Shown here in pieces: positions 1 through 11,412 of a stretch of DNA of 64,000 nt. A model generated the notes under the pieces. The model was not told the origin of the DNA, did not search any database, and saw nothing but the letters and a program-made list of their open reading frames with translations. The position numbers and the translations under genes were made by a program. The DNA comes from Xiphias gladius (lineage: Eukaryota; Chordata; Actinopteri; Istiophoriformes; Xiphiidae), in the NCBI RefSeq assembly GCF_016859285.1, contig NC_053407.1:21235715-21299714 (forward strand), given 5' to 3'. Each line of letters begins with the position of its first letter. Position 1 is the stretch's first letter.

Positions 1-1557
1 AGAAATCTGAGTCTTAATAGTAAGTCATATTTACAGCCCCAGTCATCTATAGGTTCTACCGTGAAGGGTGAAACGTCTCGAGCTGGTTTCACTTCAAGGC
101 ATGCCGGCAAGATAAGGAGAGACACTTGTTACATTTCTTACATTCATAATGTTGTGAAACAGGTTTTTTTGTGAGCCTGCTGTGCTGTCTATACATGTCA
201 GAAGCAGCATGCCAAAGTGACTGTGCATGAAGAATGACACCGTGTGGTCGTTCGGGGAAGGGCGCAAGCAACTGCTGTGCATGGCACAGGAGACATTTTT
301 GGACACGTTCTAAGACATTAAATCAATTCCTCAAAATCCACAATCAGCGTTTCGAAGAAAACACTGATTGTGGATTTGAAATGAGGAATGAAATGTGACT
401 GTCAAGCACCCACATATCTTATGTAGATGTAGTGTGGAATGACAAGTCAGCAGAAAAGCCTCAAATCTAAGATGATGGATCGCACAGACTGTTGCAAGGA
501 TGGATCCTGAACTTGATCTGTTACCAACTGCACACAGCTTGGAAAATTCAAATGGTGACCAACTGTTTTGTCATCAAGTCCTAAATGAGCAGGAACAAAA
601 TTCAACATCTGCAACTCGGTTTGTTAAAATATTTCCAATCTATTTTTGTAAAGCAAATGCAAACAAACGGCTACCGGAAAAGAAAAAGGGGGGAAATGTC
701 TGTCAGGGTTGAACATAAAATAAGGATGTACAACAGCGGTTGACAGAAAATTTAAGTACAATTTTGATGGTAATGAGATTTACGTCTTAAAGTCTGTGAG
801 TACACAGACTGTTCATCTTTAATATTGAAATATCAGCGAAATGAATTACATTACAAGCACAGCTACAGTATAACTCCAGGACAAATCCATATGAAGAAAA
901 AATAAAAATACAAACTTTAAATTTAAAAAATGTACAGAAATTACAGAAAATAATTCGAGTTAAAAACCAATATCTGGAAATGGATTTAACAAGTCAAAAT
1001 CCTAAGAACAAAATGCACTTGGCTTGGAAGTTGGTATTTACAGATTTATACACGCCTGATGCCATCATCATTATATACATGACATTGCAATGATACTGCA
1101 GAGAACTGGGAAAAAGGTTCGACTTTGAGGTCACTCCTTTTGTGGCAACATGAAGGAAACAGAAATAAAGACAGTGGATGTTAGTTGTTCTGTGGTTCTA
1201 CTTTGTTGAGCTCTCATCTTATACAAACTGTCATGGTCTCGTTGTACAAACATAACTGTCATGATTTCATACGACTGGACATCCAAAACAACAAGCAAAC
1301 ACTTTACAGGTGAATAAGAGAAAACGACAGAGCCCACATGAGAACTAAGGCTGGATATGTGCTGGTTAAAGCCTTTTTTTCTTACCGAGTCACAATGCAT
1401 CATGGCTGACATCATTAAAAAAAAAAAAAAAATCATCAGAAGTTAGTATCAGCCACAATTTTAAACTTTCTTTTCTTTTATTTTACAGCAGTGCCACAAG
1501 TGTTCAGTGATGGCTTTCAGTCCAAAACAGTCCAAAATATGTGCTTTTTGCATAGTC
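1..1557 (-). other. taf3 3' UTR and downstream DNA
   Basis: No coding exon is seen left of the taf3 stop. The minus strand has an AATAAA at 1477-1482, only about 76 nt past the stop, which could be a proximal polyadenylation signal; a longer UTR cannot be excluded. The stretch is AT-rich and contains the hairpin at 326-389. Short open frames here are not protein-like. Confidence 0.5.
326..389. repeat. near-perfect inverted repeat / hairpin
   Basis: Arm 326-350 (ATTCCTCAAAATCCACAATC and onward) is complemented by arm 361-389, which ends GATTTGAAATGAGGAAT. A short loop sits around 351-360. Only about one mismatch and a few unpaired bases interrupt a stem of roughly 25-30 bp. It could be a MITE remnant, a UTR hairpin or a pre-miRNA-like fold; the sequence does not decide. 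Confidence 0.75.
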
Positions 1558-3321
1558 TCAATGCAGTTTGAGTTTCCTTTTCTTGTGTTTTTTGTCCTTC
1601 TTCTTGCTGGAACATTTAACACAGAACCACTGCTGGTCCTCGGGAGGCGCTGTAAGGATCCCGACACAAGGCCTGAGCAGACACGAGAAGAAGACAGTGC
1701 AGCTTAGTTTTGAAATGAGGCTGTGGAAGCAAAGCTATTTTTACATTTCTACTCGTGGGTGTAACACTACAGGTATTAGTTACAAACCATTACAGGACAT
1801 TACTAATGGTTAGTTCAGCATTAGACTTTTGTCAGTTCAGTATGCCCTGTCAACAAAGTCATTACTTAACACTTGCCCTTGAATGGAAAATACTGAAGCA
1901 CCGACTGTTAGTCTCTTCAGCCACTGATTGTCAAGTTGCAAAAGCTGGAGTAGGCTACTACAGGCCACTTACAAATTTTCCAAAAAAATTATGGGAATTC
2001 TTCATGCAATACTTGGAAACCAAGCTACCAAACCCATGCTGTTCTTTCTGGCAAAGAAATGCAGATTTTATATGACAGTATGATGAACTAATGAACAATG
2101 TCTGTGTTTTTATTTAAGGATTATTTTTTTGATTCTTAGTTTTTTGGTGTGTTAATATGTATATGTAGTTTTTCTTACTTTATATATTGTGTGAACATTT
2201 TCAAAACCAATAAATATATTGGTCTATAATAAATAAGTATAATACTGTCAGATTAAGTTTACGTATTAGCAATTGTGGAACATTTTTAAAGTGCAAGAGA
2301 AATACTGGGACAGCTTTGGCAGTGGGACAGCTGTTGTCTGGCAAACGCAAATGAGAATCAAGAGCTGGAAGACGTTCATTTAGAGTTATCGTTTGAAAGT
2401 ATTATGGTTTCTTAGTAAGACACAAATAACACTGGACAAATTGTGCTACCGACAAAAACTGGTTGGCAACCTGCTGCTGCATTGGAGTTTGGTGAAGTCA
2501 TGTCTCTGGAAACATTAAGTGACCAAACATGCTGGCAACAGCATCACCCAAAATTCGTCTGTTACGGAGCTTGAGCCACTCTGTAATGTTCCTTTACGTG
2601 TTAATTTCAGTGAAAGACAAGCTGCAAACGTCCAGGGATTATCCACTTCCCTACTCTGACACTCACAGCTGATGGATGGACCTCCAGGACTACAGAGAGT
2701 AAATGTGTACAATGTGAGAACAGAGTGAATAGTGTTTTGACTGAGTGTAACGTAAAACAAAAACTGATGAACTGCATGTTTAAAAACCTGAAACTGCGCT
2801 GCTAGCTGTACTGTTTAATTATAAATATGATCAGTTCCCCTTAATGGACATTCTTTTCATCCACTTTACATTTACAAATATGTAACTTAGAGTCTTTTGT
2901 AATAATGTAATAATTTTGTAATAATGTAATTACTGCTAACATTTATTGGCTTTTCACCTTTTTCTTTTTTACTGCGTTTCTTTTGTTTCCTCTGCTGTAC
3001 AGAAAATGTAGCAAACCATGAGCCCATAATTTAAAGCCAAGGTAGGTACCCAAGAGTGAATTTTGTGTACGTTTAAACCCCTAGTTTTCACCTATAGGCA
3101 CAAACACAGATCAGTGAATTAAGGCTGTAATTAATGGCAACGACTGCAACTAAAGTGTCCCCTATGTTTAACTAAATCTTATATAAAAACACACCATGGC
3201 ACAAAACAACTTACCAATGATACCAATCATCACAATCATCACATCCTATCATGGGACTGCCATCATCAGGTTTGTTGCATCCAGGACAAAACCAGATCTG
3301 GTTTCCCCATTCATCTCGAAT
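1558..3321 (-). CDS. taf3: taf3 coding exons 6 and 7, H3K4me3-reading PHD finger
   Basis: Exon 6 (3215-3321) and exon 7 (1558-1672) together encode the PHD finger and the basic tail; a 1.5 kb intron splits a Trp codon inside the finger. The zinc ligands are present in order: WFCPGC, GCDDC, the His of WYHW, the Cys of PCVG, then WFCVKC. The Met and Trp of MIGCDDCDDW, which line the trimethyl-lysine pocket in characterised TAF3, are kept, so H3K4me3 reading should be intact (inference). The TGA stop follows LKLH. Confidence 0.94.
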
Positions 3322-6300
3322 CTTGGGTAAATACAGACAATAAAAAGCATTAGCAACACGCAGCTAAACGACAAAATGGTTACTGCATAAACAATGCAGA
3401 CTAGTGTAAAAAGGGGTAAAAACATATTACATGAATAACCATGTGTTCCCTTTTATCTTAGGTGTAATTCATTTACTGGTCACCTAGACTGAAGAAAAAC
3501 TGTTAATGCTGAACCACACTGCAAATATGTGTTTGTTTGTTTTTTTGCTTGGAGATGAACACCCCCTTTATTGTTGTCCTGTGCACCAACTCTTAGTTAA
3601 AAAAAAAAAAAAAAAGTCTAGAGTACGAGCACTCACCACGTAGGTACTGACGGTCTCAGTTACTACGCTGCGGACCGGCGGTTTCAGGGAAGCAGCGGGA
3701 GAGAGCATAGGGGCAAGGGAGAGCAAAGGCGAAGGGGTAGGAGCTAGTGGAAGTGGAGACGCAGGCGGGGGCAGAGTGGGTGCGACTGGGGAGAGTATCG
3801 GGGGAGGCGGAGGTGTCCGAGGACGATTCCCAGGTCCAGACTTGGCAGCGGGGGTCTTGGGTGCTGGCGTCTTGGGCTCTGAATTTGGAACCACCTTGCT
3901 GATAACACTGGTGATGGACAGAGACAAAATACAAGTCAGTGTGAACAGAGATATTGCAATGATTTATTTATGACTTTAGGACTACAATTTTGACAACACT
4001 TGACAGTGTTCAATACTGCTCTAATAATAATAATAACAAATATAATAGTGCAATAATGCTATAGGCACATTTCAGACCAAACCAAAAGAGTACTCAGGTG
4101 CAATACCCAACCCCAGCTAGATGTCATGGTAAGACTGCTTTTCAACTTTTAATAAAGCAAGAAAAGGAGAACCTCATGTAACATGCAAAGAGGTGATGGG
4201 AGAAATATTACCAGAGACATCACCAGAAACATTCATCGATTGCTTACATTTTGTCCTGGCCTGCTCCCACCCTGAGTGTCAGTCTGGGGATGACTGGAGA
4301 TGGTACAGCAGCTGGAGTTTCTACTTTCACCTGAGGAAACAGGAAGGACAAGGTGAATCTAAGTGACACACTAACGCAGACACGTAATGATAAACTGAAC
4401 AAAAAAATGTACCTTCTCCAATCGAATTCTCTCTTTTTCTTTCTCTTTTTCTCGTTTCTCCTTTTCCCTCTCCTTTTCTTTCCTCTTCTCTTCTTTCTCC
4501 CTCTCCTTTTCTTTGGCCTTCTCTCGCTCTTTATCCTTCTCCTTGTCTTTCTTTTTCTTCTTCTCCTTCTTGTCTTTCTTCTTGTCCTTCTCTTTGCTCT
4601 TTACATCTTTATCCTGGAGGATTGGGGCCAAAGGAGGAAGCATGGAGGGAATGCGCAGGCAGGCAGAGGGGCTGAACAATGGTGGCACTTCACCCAGAGC
4701 AAAAGGGGCTAAGGCTGATTGTTTCTGCCTGTCGTCCTTGCTTCTGTCTTTACCTTTCTCTCTCTTATCTTTGTCCTTTTTACTTTTTTCTTTATCCTTC
4801 TTTTTGTCTTTGTGTTTTTCCTTCTCCTTCTTAGGGACATCTCCATCTCTGGATTTCATCTTGATGGAGCCCTCAGGCAGAGTAAAATCTCGCTGAACAA
4901 AGTGCTCATCATTCTTGACGACAAAGTCCTTCCAGGGCATCTTGACATCCTTGGAAAACTCCTTGTTTTTATCCCTGTTCTTATCCTTATTCTTCTCTTT
5001 TATCTTGCCCTTATCCTTTTCCCGGTCTTTGTCTTTTGGCTTGTCTTTCTCCTTCTTCTTCATTTTAGTTTTGAGCTCCTTCTTTAGCTTTTTCTTGACA
5101 TCTACCGACGACACAATCTTGTTCTTCTCCTCAAACATCTTGAGCAGAGGTTCAGGAGTAGGTGGCGAGGCTGATCCTGATGACACATATTCTCCTTGGT
5201 TTGGCGGGGGTGCAGATGGACCCCCCTGGTTGACCTTTCGGATTACCTCATTGATTGAATCATCCATAGTCCAGTTTCCTAGGCCTGTGTGTGCCTGTAG
5301 GTGAAGTGGTGTTGACGTGTCTTTTACGAGGTTGCTAGCCCCAATCGGGATTTTAGGTGTAGATGGCTCCATAATGGTCAGTCTCCTGGGGCTGGAGAAT
5401 CCATTGCTATCTGAATCGGAGCCAGATGAGAAAGCAAAAGGATCAGGCTCCCGCTCAGCACATGCTCTGGCAATCACAGCATCGATGGAGTCATCGATAG
5501 CTGTATTATCAGGCTCTAGTTTCTTGAAGGGGCCCTCGGCTAACTCCCTGTCCTCTATATTTTGACGCATATGAATGTTCTCTTTGCCCATCCTCTCACT
5601 CAGCGCAGACAGCGGAAGTTTATGCACAACATCTGTCTTGCTCGGGGGTTGAGGTGCTTTGACCGAACCCATCTTTGGGCTCTTGGGGCTTTTAGGACTC
5701 TTCGTCCTGCCTGGGGATTTCTTTCTTTCCTTAGACGGTTTTGGAGAATGGATGGGACTGCCACCCACCGGAACAGGAATGACCCCTTTAGGGGACTTAG
5801 TCCGTTGTCTCCCAGGGGATGACACCTTAGGCTTTCTTCCTGGAGTGGTGAGGCCCTTTTGATCAGAGTGTTTTGGTACTACCGGCTGAGGTCTGAAAGA
5901 AGGCAGGGCTCCAGAAGGGGTTTCAGGTGATAGGGGGTCAAGGCTATCATAGGAAGGCAGCATGCCTGGGGGAACACGTTGCGGGTTGAGAGAAGTAAGG
6001 GGCTCCCTGGGCTCAACACCCCATTCTGGGCTGAGGCCAGGATACATGCGTGGTCTCTTGGAGGTAGGCATCATGCCAACAGCTGCATCGGGGCTGTCTA
6101 GGTGCCTCTTTAGTGGGTGGTTCTCATCATTGACTGTCTCATCTTCTTCAATTTCCTCCTCATCCTCTTCCAGTGCCACCTGCATAGCTTCTGCTGAGGT
6201 GCCCATGTCAGCAAGGACCTCCTCCTCCTCTTCTTCTAGAGAGGAAAGGGACAAAAATAACAGTTAAGCAGTGTTTTCAATTAATCTCCCAGAATTGTCA

Positions 6301-7750
6301 CAAATACAGCACCTCTTTTAACACATAGACAAGTTATTATAGTGGCCCATTCAAACCGATTTGCCCCAATCCAAAGATATGGTTTTATATGCTCAGTTCC
6401 AAAGTTATTATTTAAGCCTAGCTAAAACTAATGCAGTCTGATACAATCCTACTTTCCTAGGGTTATAATGTCCAGTTTTTTTTTAAACTGTTTCAGAGAT
6501 TTTTATGGTTGTTATGAAGGATGTAGTTTGTGGTACAGCTGAATTGTATTGTATTATGCTGAGAGGTGTTTCTAATATTTACTCCACCGTCGTTTATATA
6601 TATGGGGGAGACAAAATATTGGCATCAACAAAAAGTGAACATTATAGCCGTCATGAGTGCAGGATAAATTGCAGGAATGATGTATTGGCCCACATTAATC
6701 TTACCTAGATGTACCAAATAATGGCAAACTGACTTGTGTTCTGTATAGTCTATAGACTGTTTAGTTGAGAACATGTTGACCACCACAAACCAGCTCTCAA
6801 ACCTGTGGAAAACACAGAATACACACACACTGATGTGCATATAGCCATCTGTGTACTGACCTTCTTGTAAGGAGACCAGGGGTGGCATGTGATCTGGAAT
6901 GTAGTCCTTCCTTTCCTCTGCATCTCGGGCTCCAGGCTGGGGAAACTGCAGGACATTGTTTTTGCTGACAGGAAAGAGTGGTGTTTGATGGGCGAAAGCC
7001 ACAGGCTCCAGGTTGTGGACATAGTCCTCCAGTTCAGTCAGACTCACGCCCAGCAGCCTGAAGGCCTGGCTGACATCATCCAGGACCGGATCTGTTCTTC
7101 CATCTGAAATGCAGCATCAAAACAAGCCATTAAACCTCAGCACACACTCCGCAGGCCTCCAGCTCACTAAGCTATACTCTTTGTTAAGGCTGATAATAAG
7201 CTGGGACAAAGGTTTGACTATATACTAGTGCTTGTGCTGCACATACAAGGAGGTGCCCTGTCTGATGTTGATATTCAAGCTAAAGCAAGTAGTAATGCTC
7301 AACAGGTTTCACACTGATAATAACTCGTTTACAGGTAATAGAGCACTCTAAGTAACTAATGCATGTGACATCAGCTACTCACAGTGTGTTGAGCACAGCT
7401 AGGAAGCATCATAGCCACAATAAAAACAATACATGGAAGCTGCTTAGCTATGTAGCTCCTGTACTTTTTGACACATCAACCTTTGCTAGGGGGCGCCAGC
7501 TACAGAACCAGTCAAAAACAACGTGATCGACTACTTCAGGTTTATGGGTTAAAAAGTAATCGGGGTGATTAATGAAGCACTTACAGAGCTCAGAGTACCG
7601 ATGGCAGACCCTGGCCAACTGCTGGATATATCGATGCAGCACATCGGACAGCAGATCGCACGCAGTGAGCTGAACCGCATCCCAGCCCAGAGCCTGGCAG
7701 ATCTGCGCCACCGACACACGCAGCAGCGAGCGGGCATAGCTCTCGCACAT
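1558..7750 (-). CDS. taf3: TAF3, TFIID subunit 3 (7 coding exons)
   Basis: TAF3 is a TFIID subunit that pairs with TAF10 through a histone fold and reads H3K4me3 through a PHD finger, anchoring TFIID at active promoters in the nucleus. Coding exons in gene order: 7585-7750, 6861-7103, 4413-6235, 4248-4330, 3637-3907, 3215-3321, 1558-1672. All introns are GT-AG and the sum is 2808 nt, or 935 residues plus stop, close to the roughly 930 residues of the mammalian protein. Visible parts: histone fold at about residues 3-90 starting MCESYARSLLRVSVAQICQA; acidic run and SPKSPKSPK repeats; a Lys/Glu/Asp mixed-charge tract at about 510-740; a Pro-rich linker; PHD finger at about 872-918; and a basic tail KKKDKKHKKRK. 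The start is the family-typical MCESY at 7750. Exon junctions were read by eye; no transcript was seen. Confidence 0.97.
1673..3214 (-). other. taf3 intron 6, no recognised features
   Basis: This intron splits the PHD finger. It is AT-rich and contains no exon-like or element-like sequence that I recognise. Confidence 0.6.
3637..4330 (-). CDS. taf3: taf3 coding exons 4 and 5, proline-rich linker
   Basis: Exon 4 (4248-4330) and exon 5 (3637-3907) encode about residues 745-862. They contain PSPVIPRLTLRVGAGQDK, then VISKVVP, TPAPKTPAAK, a Pro/Ala-rich stretch and RSVVTETVSTYV just before the PHD finger. The junction inside the Ile codon (AT|T) restores the conserved KIVISKVVP string. Both the conserved ends and the low-complexity middle are as in other TAF3 proteins. 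Confidence 0.93.
4413..6235 (-). CDS. taf3: taf3 coding exon 3, charged and disordered central region
   Basis: This large exon encodes about residues 137-744. It opens with a Glu run and GTSAEAMQV, continues through SPGR/SPKSPK proline-directed repeats (possible phosphosites, inference), the conserved IDAVIARACAEREPDPF and SPPTPEPL segments, and ends in a long K/E/D/R mixed-charge tract. The opposite strand of that tract gives spurious Phe/Leu/Ser-rich frames. Such tracts are typical of TAF3 and are expected to be disordered. Donor GAGAAG|gtacat. Confidence 0.95.
6861..7103 (-). CDS. taf3: taf3 coding exon 2, end of histone fold and conserved linker
   Basis: This exon encodes residues 56-136, from GRTDPVLDDV through the conserved SVS/VSLTELEDYVHNLEP segment to FPVSKNNVLQFPQPG and PPLVSLQE. 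The acceptor is tttcag|ATGGAAG and the donor GAAG|gtcagt. These strings match the conserved TAF3 N-terminal region, and the exon joins exon 3 in frame at a Glu codon. Confidence 0.95.
7585..7750 (-). CDS. taf3: taf3 coding exon 1, histone-fold N-terminus
   Basis: This exon encodes residues 1-55 and most of the bromodomain-associated histone fold, which in known TAF3 proteins dimerises with TAF10. The donor reads GAGCTCT|gtaagt. The split Tyr codon is completed by exon 2, giving the family-conserved ELYGRTDP junction, which confirms both the splice and the strand. Confidence 0.95.
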
Positions 7751-8150
7751 CTCGCTGCCTTCGTTACAGTAGTAATCCCGGTCAATTCCTCTTCCAGAGC
7801 ATGTTCCTAGTCTTCATGTTTCACGGAACCCCCGAGGGGCTTGAGAAAACCCGCTACCGTGGTTAAATTTGGACATCTACTTCAGTAAATATATTGGCGC
7901 TTTTGCCAGGTTCGCCATCTTGATTCCATCGATAGACCCATCCCCGAAATCCAGATCGCACATGCGCACAGGTCAGCGTCTGCCTACACTGCTCTGCTGT
8001 GTTCGAGCGGCTCATCGCCGTCTGACGGTGCGCAGGAAAACGCTTCGTCCGTTCAATGTAGCTACGTGTAGCGCAGACTGCGGCAGCTCCTCTGTCGGGC
8101 CGGTAAAATGTCCGCTGTAGCCACGGCCGAGAAGGTTTGGCTCCAAACAA
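7751..8150 (-). promoter_or_regulatory. taf3: taf3 promoter / 5' UTR region
   Basis: This CpG-richer block lies immediately upstream of the taf3 start. On the gene strand 7914-7922 reads CAAGATGGC(G), a YY1-type element commonly found near start sites. CATGCGCA at 7961-7968 resembles an NRF1 half-site. No TATA box is evident. The exact transcription start is not visible. The role is inferred from position and motif content only. Confidence 0.55.
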
Positions 8151-9590
8151 GTTACTGCCCACTTGCCCCGGAACAATTTCTTGTCGGTTTCGGTTTTCTC
8201 TTCGCACCCAGAGAGTCACGCTGAAACTGGAAAAAAAAACAAAAAACAACAACTTAACGTCAAGGGTTTCAGAGCCAGACCAGAGCCAGATAAACCTCCC
8301 GAGGGGCAAAACTTTGTTGCTGGGACCCCTTGGACCCCCATTAGGCATGGCAGTTTCAGTATTTCCTCTGGCAAATTAAGCAATTTGATAAAACGCAGCT
8401 TTACGAAAATGAGCTCAGTATCAACTAAAACATCTCCAAGTCTTAAAACTAGATCTTGAAGCAGGGTCCCTCTGCCAGACCATGGCCACAAAATGGAGGA
8501 CGTGTTATAACTGATATTCTAAATTTGCAATTAATCAGAATATACAGACAGATATTGAGTAAACCTTTGGCTTTTTGGGCCCCCGAAACAGTTTAGTTTT
8601 GCCTCTATTCAAGGATCATGAATATTATTTACGGCAGCAACCGCTTTCTGAAGGCACCTCAACAGTAATCCTTAAATAATCCTATTTTAATCTTATTTTT
8701 GATTAAAAACGACAGGAGCGTAGTTTGAAAAGGGTCCAATTCAGTTAACTGCTGCTGTGCTTTTTGAATATCAAGCAGACAGGACCTGATTTTGGACACA
8801 TTCTTGCATTTCCAGCGGCAGGGTAAATCCTGGTGCCCTTACCACCTTCACTGATCAAACTACTTGGTGTGTGGGGTTTTTTTTCCCCATAATGTTAGCA
8901 GACGACACGTGTGTGTTTTGATTGAGATTTTGAAAAAAACCCAGCCTCATGTAATTTCAGTGACAACAAGCAATTTCAAAAAAACCTTTAACAGATGCAT
9001 CAGGTCTTGACGTTCTCTTGAAGTGCTTGAATTAAGCTGAACAGAATTATGTCATTTTACATGTAAAATATTTCTGAAATACAGGTCTATTCATTTTGTA
9101 ATATCCCTTACAACCCCTGGACTAGAGAATAGTCTGAAAAATCTAAGAAAATGTCTTCTACTTTATTTACATAAATTGAAGTGTCTTAGTTATATTAGTT
9201 TTTCCAGCATACACAACTGAGAAGTGGTATCTACCCTTTCAGTGCATGTTCTTTTTTAAATTGGGATCATGAGTGCTGTCTGTTTCTATCCCATTGATCA
9301 ATTTTAACCTTATTTTAAAGAATTTGAATCCACTGCACATCGGTTTTTATATTCCTCTTTATGGAATACTTTATTTGATCAATTTTAAAGGATCTTTCTG
9401 ATTACATCTGTTATTCATATTTATCTGGTTCATTGATGATTTCTGACCTCTGTGTTCTGTAATGCTGTGTTCTTGGCCAGGGTACTCCTCTTTAAGAGAT
9501 TTGTATTCTCAGCGAGGCCCTCTCCTGGTTAAAGTTCTTTATAATTGTATGTGTCACCAGCGTGTTACGGTTGCTATTTTTACCTACACA
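8151..9590. other. intergenic DNA, nothing recognised
   Basis: This AT-rich sequence lies between the taf3 promoter and the TA microsatellite. A short open frame on the plus strand starts at 8108 but has no supported continuation. I see no RNA gene or repeat family that I can name. Confidence 0.5.
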
Positions 9591-9595
9591 TATTC

Positions 9596-10000
<405 letters not shown>

Positions 10001-10800
10001 ATATGGTTCTTTGACTATACCTATATATTGTAACTGTTAGAAACATTGAAAAAGGTATAGCCCACTAATTTATATGTAAAATAAACTCAGGATCTCAGTG
10101 AGACAGAGTACTGTCCTTGGATAAATTTTCTGATGGTGCCTTATCTTTTGTGTTATAGCCTATTATTTAAGTCATATCCATTCAGTATCGGAGTAATTCC
10201 CTTTTATTGCCTAATGTCCACAGTTATACTAGAAGTATGGTAAATTTAAATAAATTCACTAAAAACTAAAATATATATTGTAACAGTAACATTGGATGAT
10301 TTTTGCCCAGCACTCTCAAAACCATAGCTTTCCACCATGTTTTAAGGGCACCATAGGTATTTACTTGAGTTTTAAATCCTGGGAGCAAGACTGAATGGGA
10401 AACAAGACTAGAATGAAATACAGTATCAAATCCATAACAGAAGAAGTGCCACTGTGTAGAAAAACCAAAAGCTGCCCTTTATTCTCATAAAGCTGAACAT
10501 CATTTTCCTTGCCAAAACTAAATCCAGACTTTTATTTTAGTTTATTTTTTCATTTGGTTAAGTAAAGACAGTTCTTTGGTCATCTGAAACAATTTCCCAT
10601 ATCATGTTGTGGGTCTAGTAGCTTTAAGGATGCTCTGAAAGTGGGAACACATAGTGCAGTGAGAGTGGTCACGATCAAGCGTAGATTCTTCATCCAGCAT
10701 TTATGTTTTTAAGCAAAACAATTAAAGACATCTCTTTATTCTCAGTTGCTGTTCTGTGCAGAATCAGTGCCAACAAAATTAAACATATATAGCGTTTAGT
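10001..10800. other. intergenic DNA between tasor2 3' end and microsatellite
   Basis: AT-rich sequence without recognisable coding exons or repeats. Confidence 0.5.
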
Positions 10801-11412
10801 AATAATGTTTATTTGTTATGCTACAACAATAGTTAAGAGTCACTGTCAGCAACCTTAACAGTGTATAATAGTAACTTTAAATATGTAACACACAACTTGA
10901 AAGCAGCCTAATTTAGCTTTGTTGCAAGGCCTGGACAAAGTACTGCAACAAAGTTTTTCAAAATAATCGTTCCGTCTTTTAACCACAAAAAAAAGTTATC
11001 ATTAAACAAACACTTGTATTGATTGTGTTGCAATCGTATTAAGTCATAATTAAGAGCTAGCAGAACATATATACAATGTAAAAATCCCCCTTTTTTTGTA
11101 TCAAGTTTACAATACAATTTACAACAAAAATACAGTACAAATGAAAGTATGTACAGCACACCTTTCGGTATATTGGCATTACTGTCACTCTATCCATTAA
11201 CTGAATGATAACTCAGTTTACAAAATATGTTAAATCATAAATCACTAATTATTACTGCATACAAAAGGGCTGAACCATTAGGTTTGCAGAAGAATAATAA
11301 TAAATGTTGTATATTTGAAATCGTCATTAGTGGTGAAGTACTCGCTTTTCCTGACATTCAGTCAGCATTTTATTGCCATTTACTTGAATTTGCCCATTTG
11401 ACTTTTTTCAGG
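10801..11412 (-). other. tasor2: probable tasor2 3' UTR
   Basis: AT-rich sequence follows the TGA at 11413-11415. The minus strand reads AATAAA at 10808-10813, a candidate polyadenylation signal that would give a UTR of about 0.6 kb. The extent is inferred. Confidence 0.45.

Noticed and set aside
4353..5304. Plus-strand Phe/Leu/Ser-rich open frames
   Set aside because: They are the reverse complement of the Lys/Glu-rich taf3 exon 3, so the hydrophobic residues are a shadow of AAG/GAG codons.
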